This document shows positions 4,326 to 5,579 of a stretch of DNA of 5,579 bases, piece by piece; the first letter of the stretch is position 1; every line of letters starts with the position of its first letter. The notes below the pieces were generated by a model. The model was not told the DNA's origin. It made no database searches and saw only the letters and a program-made list of their open reading frames with translations. This stretch comes from Persebacter sp051009035 (GTDB lineage Bacteria > Pseudomonadota > Gammaproteobacteria > Tethybacterales > Persebacteraceae), in assembly GCA_051009035.1 (NCBI GenBank), contig JBPCWY010000207.1, positions 1 to 5,579 of the forward strand. Reading direction: 5' to 3'. The position numbers and the translations under genes were made by a program.

Positions 4326-5579
4326 GTGGGAAAAGATACCGGATTTTTGGAAATTGAACGGGCGCGCGCGGAATACGCGCCGGTCGCCGAGCGGCTGCGC
4401 CACTACCGCGAATTTGCGCTTTACCCCGACAACGCCGAAATCGGCGAACAAGCCGCGCGTTGCATGGATTGCGGCATCCCGTTTTGCCAAACCGGCTGTC
4501 CGGTGGATAATATTATCCCCGATTGGAACGACCTCGTTTATCGCGGCGGCTGGCAACGCGCCGCGGCGGTTTTACATTCCACCAACAACTTTCCCGAATT
4601 TACCGGACGCGTCTGCCCCGCCCCGTGCGAAGCCGCCTGCACCTTAAATATCAACGACGACGCCGTGGCGATTAAATCCGTAGAACGCGCCATCGCCGAC
4701 AATGCATGGAACGAAGGATGGGCGCGCCCCCGCCCGCCCGCGGCAAAAAGCGGCAAACGCGCCGCCGTCGTCGGCTCCGGTCCTTCCGGTTTGGCGTGCG
4801 CCCAGCAACTCGCGCGCGCCGGACACGATGTGGAAGTGTTTGAAAAAAACGAGCGTCCGGGCGGTTTGTTGCGCTTCGGAATCCCCGATTTTAAAATGGA
4901 AAAATATTTAATTGACCGCCGCATTTCGCAAATGGAAGCCGAAGGCGCGGTGTTTCATTGCAATGTCCGCATCGGCGAAGACGGAATATCCGCCGCAAAA
5001 TTGGCGGAAAAATTTGACGCCGTTATCGTCGCCGCCGGCAGCGAACACCCGCGCGATTTGCCCGTGCCGGGGCGCGATTTGCAGGGCGTGCATTTTGCCA
5101 TGGATTTTTTGCCGCAACAAAACCGCCGCAACGCCGGGCTGCCAACGGCGGCGGACGATATTCTCGCCGGCGGAAAACATGTCGTCGTCATCGGCGGCGG
5201 CGACACCGGCTCCGATTGCATCGGCACTTCCAACCGGCAGGGCGCGGCGGAAGTCGCGCAGTTTGAACTGCTCGCGCAGCCGCCGGACGAAGAATACAAA
5301 CCGCTGGCGTGGCCGCATTGGCCGCTCAAACTCCGCACTTCCACTTCGCACGACGAAGGATGCGAACGCGAATGGGCGGTGGCGACAAAAGAATTTTGCG
5401 GCGAAAACGGGCGCGTCACAAAACTGCGCGCCGTCCGCCTCAATTGGGAAACCCAAAACGGCAAAATGCAAATGGCGGAAGTCCCCGGCAGCGAATTTGA
5501 TTTGCCCGCCGATTTAGTTTTGCTGGCGATGGGCTACATGCACCCGACACACGAAGGCATGGTGCAAGAATTGGAATTG
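4326..5579 (+). CDS. gltD: Glutamate synthase (NADPH) small subunit; 3' end outside window
   Basis: 418 codons are visible and the frame leaves the right edge; the family is about 470-500 residues, so most of the protein is here. GltD passes electrons from NADPH through FAD and iron-sulfur clusters to the large subunit GltB, which makes glutamate from glutamine and 2-oxoglutarate in the cytoplasm. Seen in order: N-terminal GKDTGFLEIER; cysteines C46, C49, C54, C58 (CMDCGIPFCQTGC) and C97, C101, C105 (CPAPCEAAC) for iron-sulfur binding; FAD-binding GSGPSG at 150-155 with GGLLRFGIPDFKMEK after it; NADPH-binding GGGDTG at 290-295; and KLRTSTSHDEG near 337-347. GTG 4326 is chosen because it gives the typical N-terminus. 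The only nearby ATG (4318) is in another frame and no Shine-Dalgarno sequence is present. gltB is not directly upstream, unlike the common gltB-gltD order; it may lie downstream or elsewhere. Identification is firm. Confidence 0.96.
   Translation, partial: MGKDTGFLEIERARAEYAPVAERLRHYREFALYPDNAEIGEQAARCMDCGIPFCQTGCPVDNIIPDWNDLVYRGGWQRAAAVLHSTNNFPEFTGRVCPAPCEAACTLNINDDAVAIKSVERAIADNAWNEGWARPRPPAAKSGKRAAVVGSGPSGLACAQQLARAGHDVEVFEKNERPGGLLRFGIPDFKMEKYLIDRRISQMEAEGAVFHCNVRIGEDGISAAKLAEKFDAVIVAAGSEHPRDLPVPGRDLQGVHFAMDFLPQQNRRNAGLPTAADDILAGGKHVVVIGGGDTGSDCIGTSNRQGAAEVAQFELLAQPPDEEYKPLAWPHWPLKLRTSTSHDEGCEREWAVATKEFCGENGRVTKLRAVRLNWETQNGKMQMAEVPGSEFDLPADLVLLAMGYMHPTHEGMVQELEL

Noticed and set aside
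4318..4647. ATG 4318 or 4300 as the start of a gene
   Set aside because: That frame does not contain the GltD sequence; the family N-terminus is in the frame starting at GTG 4326.
4908..5471. Minus-strand frame of 187 codons
   Set aside because: It is antisense to gltD, whose motifs and cysteines are clear over the same span.

Overview
The window looks like a chromosomal stretch of a Gram-negative proteobacterium with a GC-rich genome that also carries many short A and T runs. The GltD-type protein at the right end reads, from memory, most like beta/gammaproteobacterial versions, and the left gene encodes a probable lipidated subtilisin of the autotransporter-associated type, which implies an outer membrane. 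I cannot name a genus. No mobile element, CRISPR array, phage gene or defence gene is visible.

Layout. Positions 2695 to 1 (minus strand) hold one uninterrupted reading frame that leaves the left edge, with 898 residues visible. It begins with a signal peptide and a possible lipobox. Next comes an unusual block of eight cysteine-bracketed loops built on a duplicated 52-residue unit, then a subtilisin (S8) domain with its Asp, His, Asn and Ser, then a tail that may lead into an outer-membrane barrel. Its promoter has a perfect extended -10, and a textbook hairpin plus nine Ts lies between promoter and start codon. Positions 2757-2964 hold nothing convincing. At 3015-3220 two tRNA genes diverge from a 45-bp spacer: tRNA-Ser(UGA) on the minus strand and tRNA-Thr(UGU) on the plus strand.

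On the plus strand, 3333-4214 encodes a putative Fe(II)/2-oxoglutarate-type (PhyH-like) oxygenase of unknown substrate. From 4326 to the right edge is gltD, the small subunit of NADPH glutamate synthase (418 residues visible), starting with GTG. Each of these two genes has a -10-like hexamer ending six bases before its start codon and no Shine-Dalgarno sequence, so both could be read from leaderless mRNAs.

The genes do not form an obvious pathway. The tRNAs and gltD are housekeeping, and the oxygenase and the surface protease are accessory. The most unusual items are the cysteine-loop array in front of the protease, the hairpin in that gene's leader, and the repeated leaderless-promoter geometry. 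I did not find a clearly new multi-gene system.
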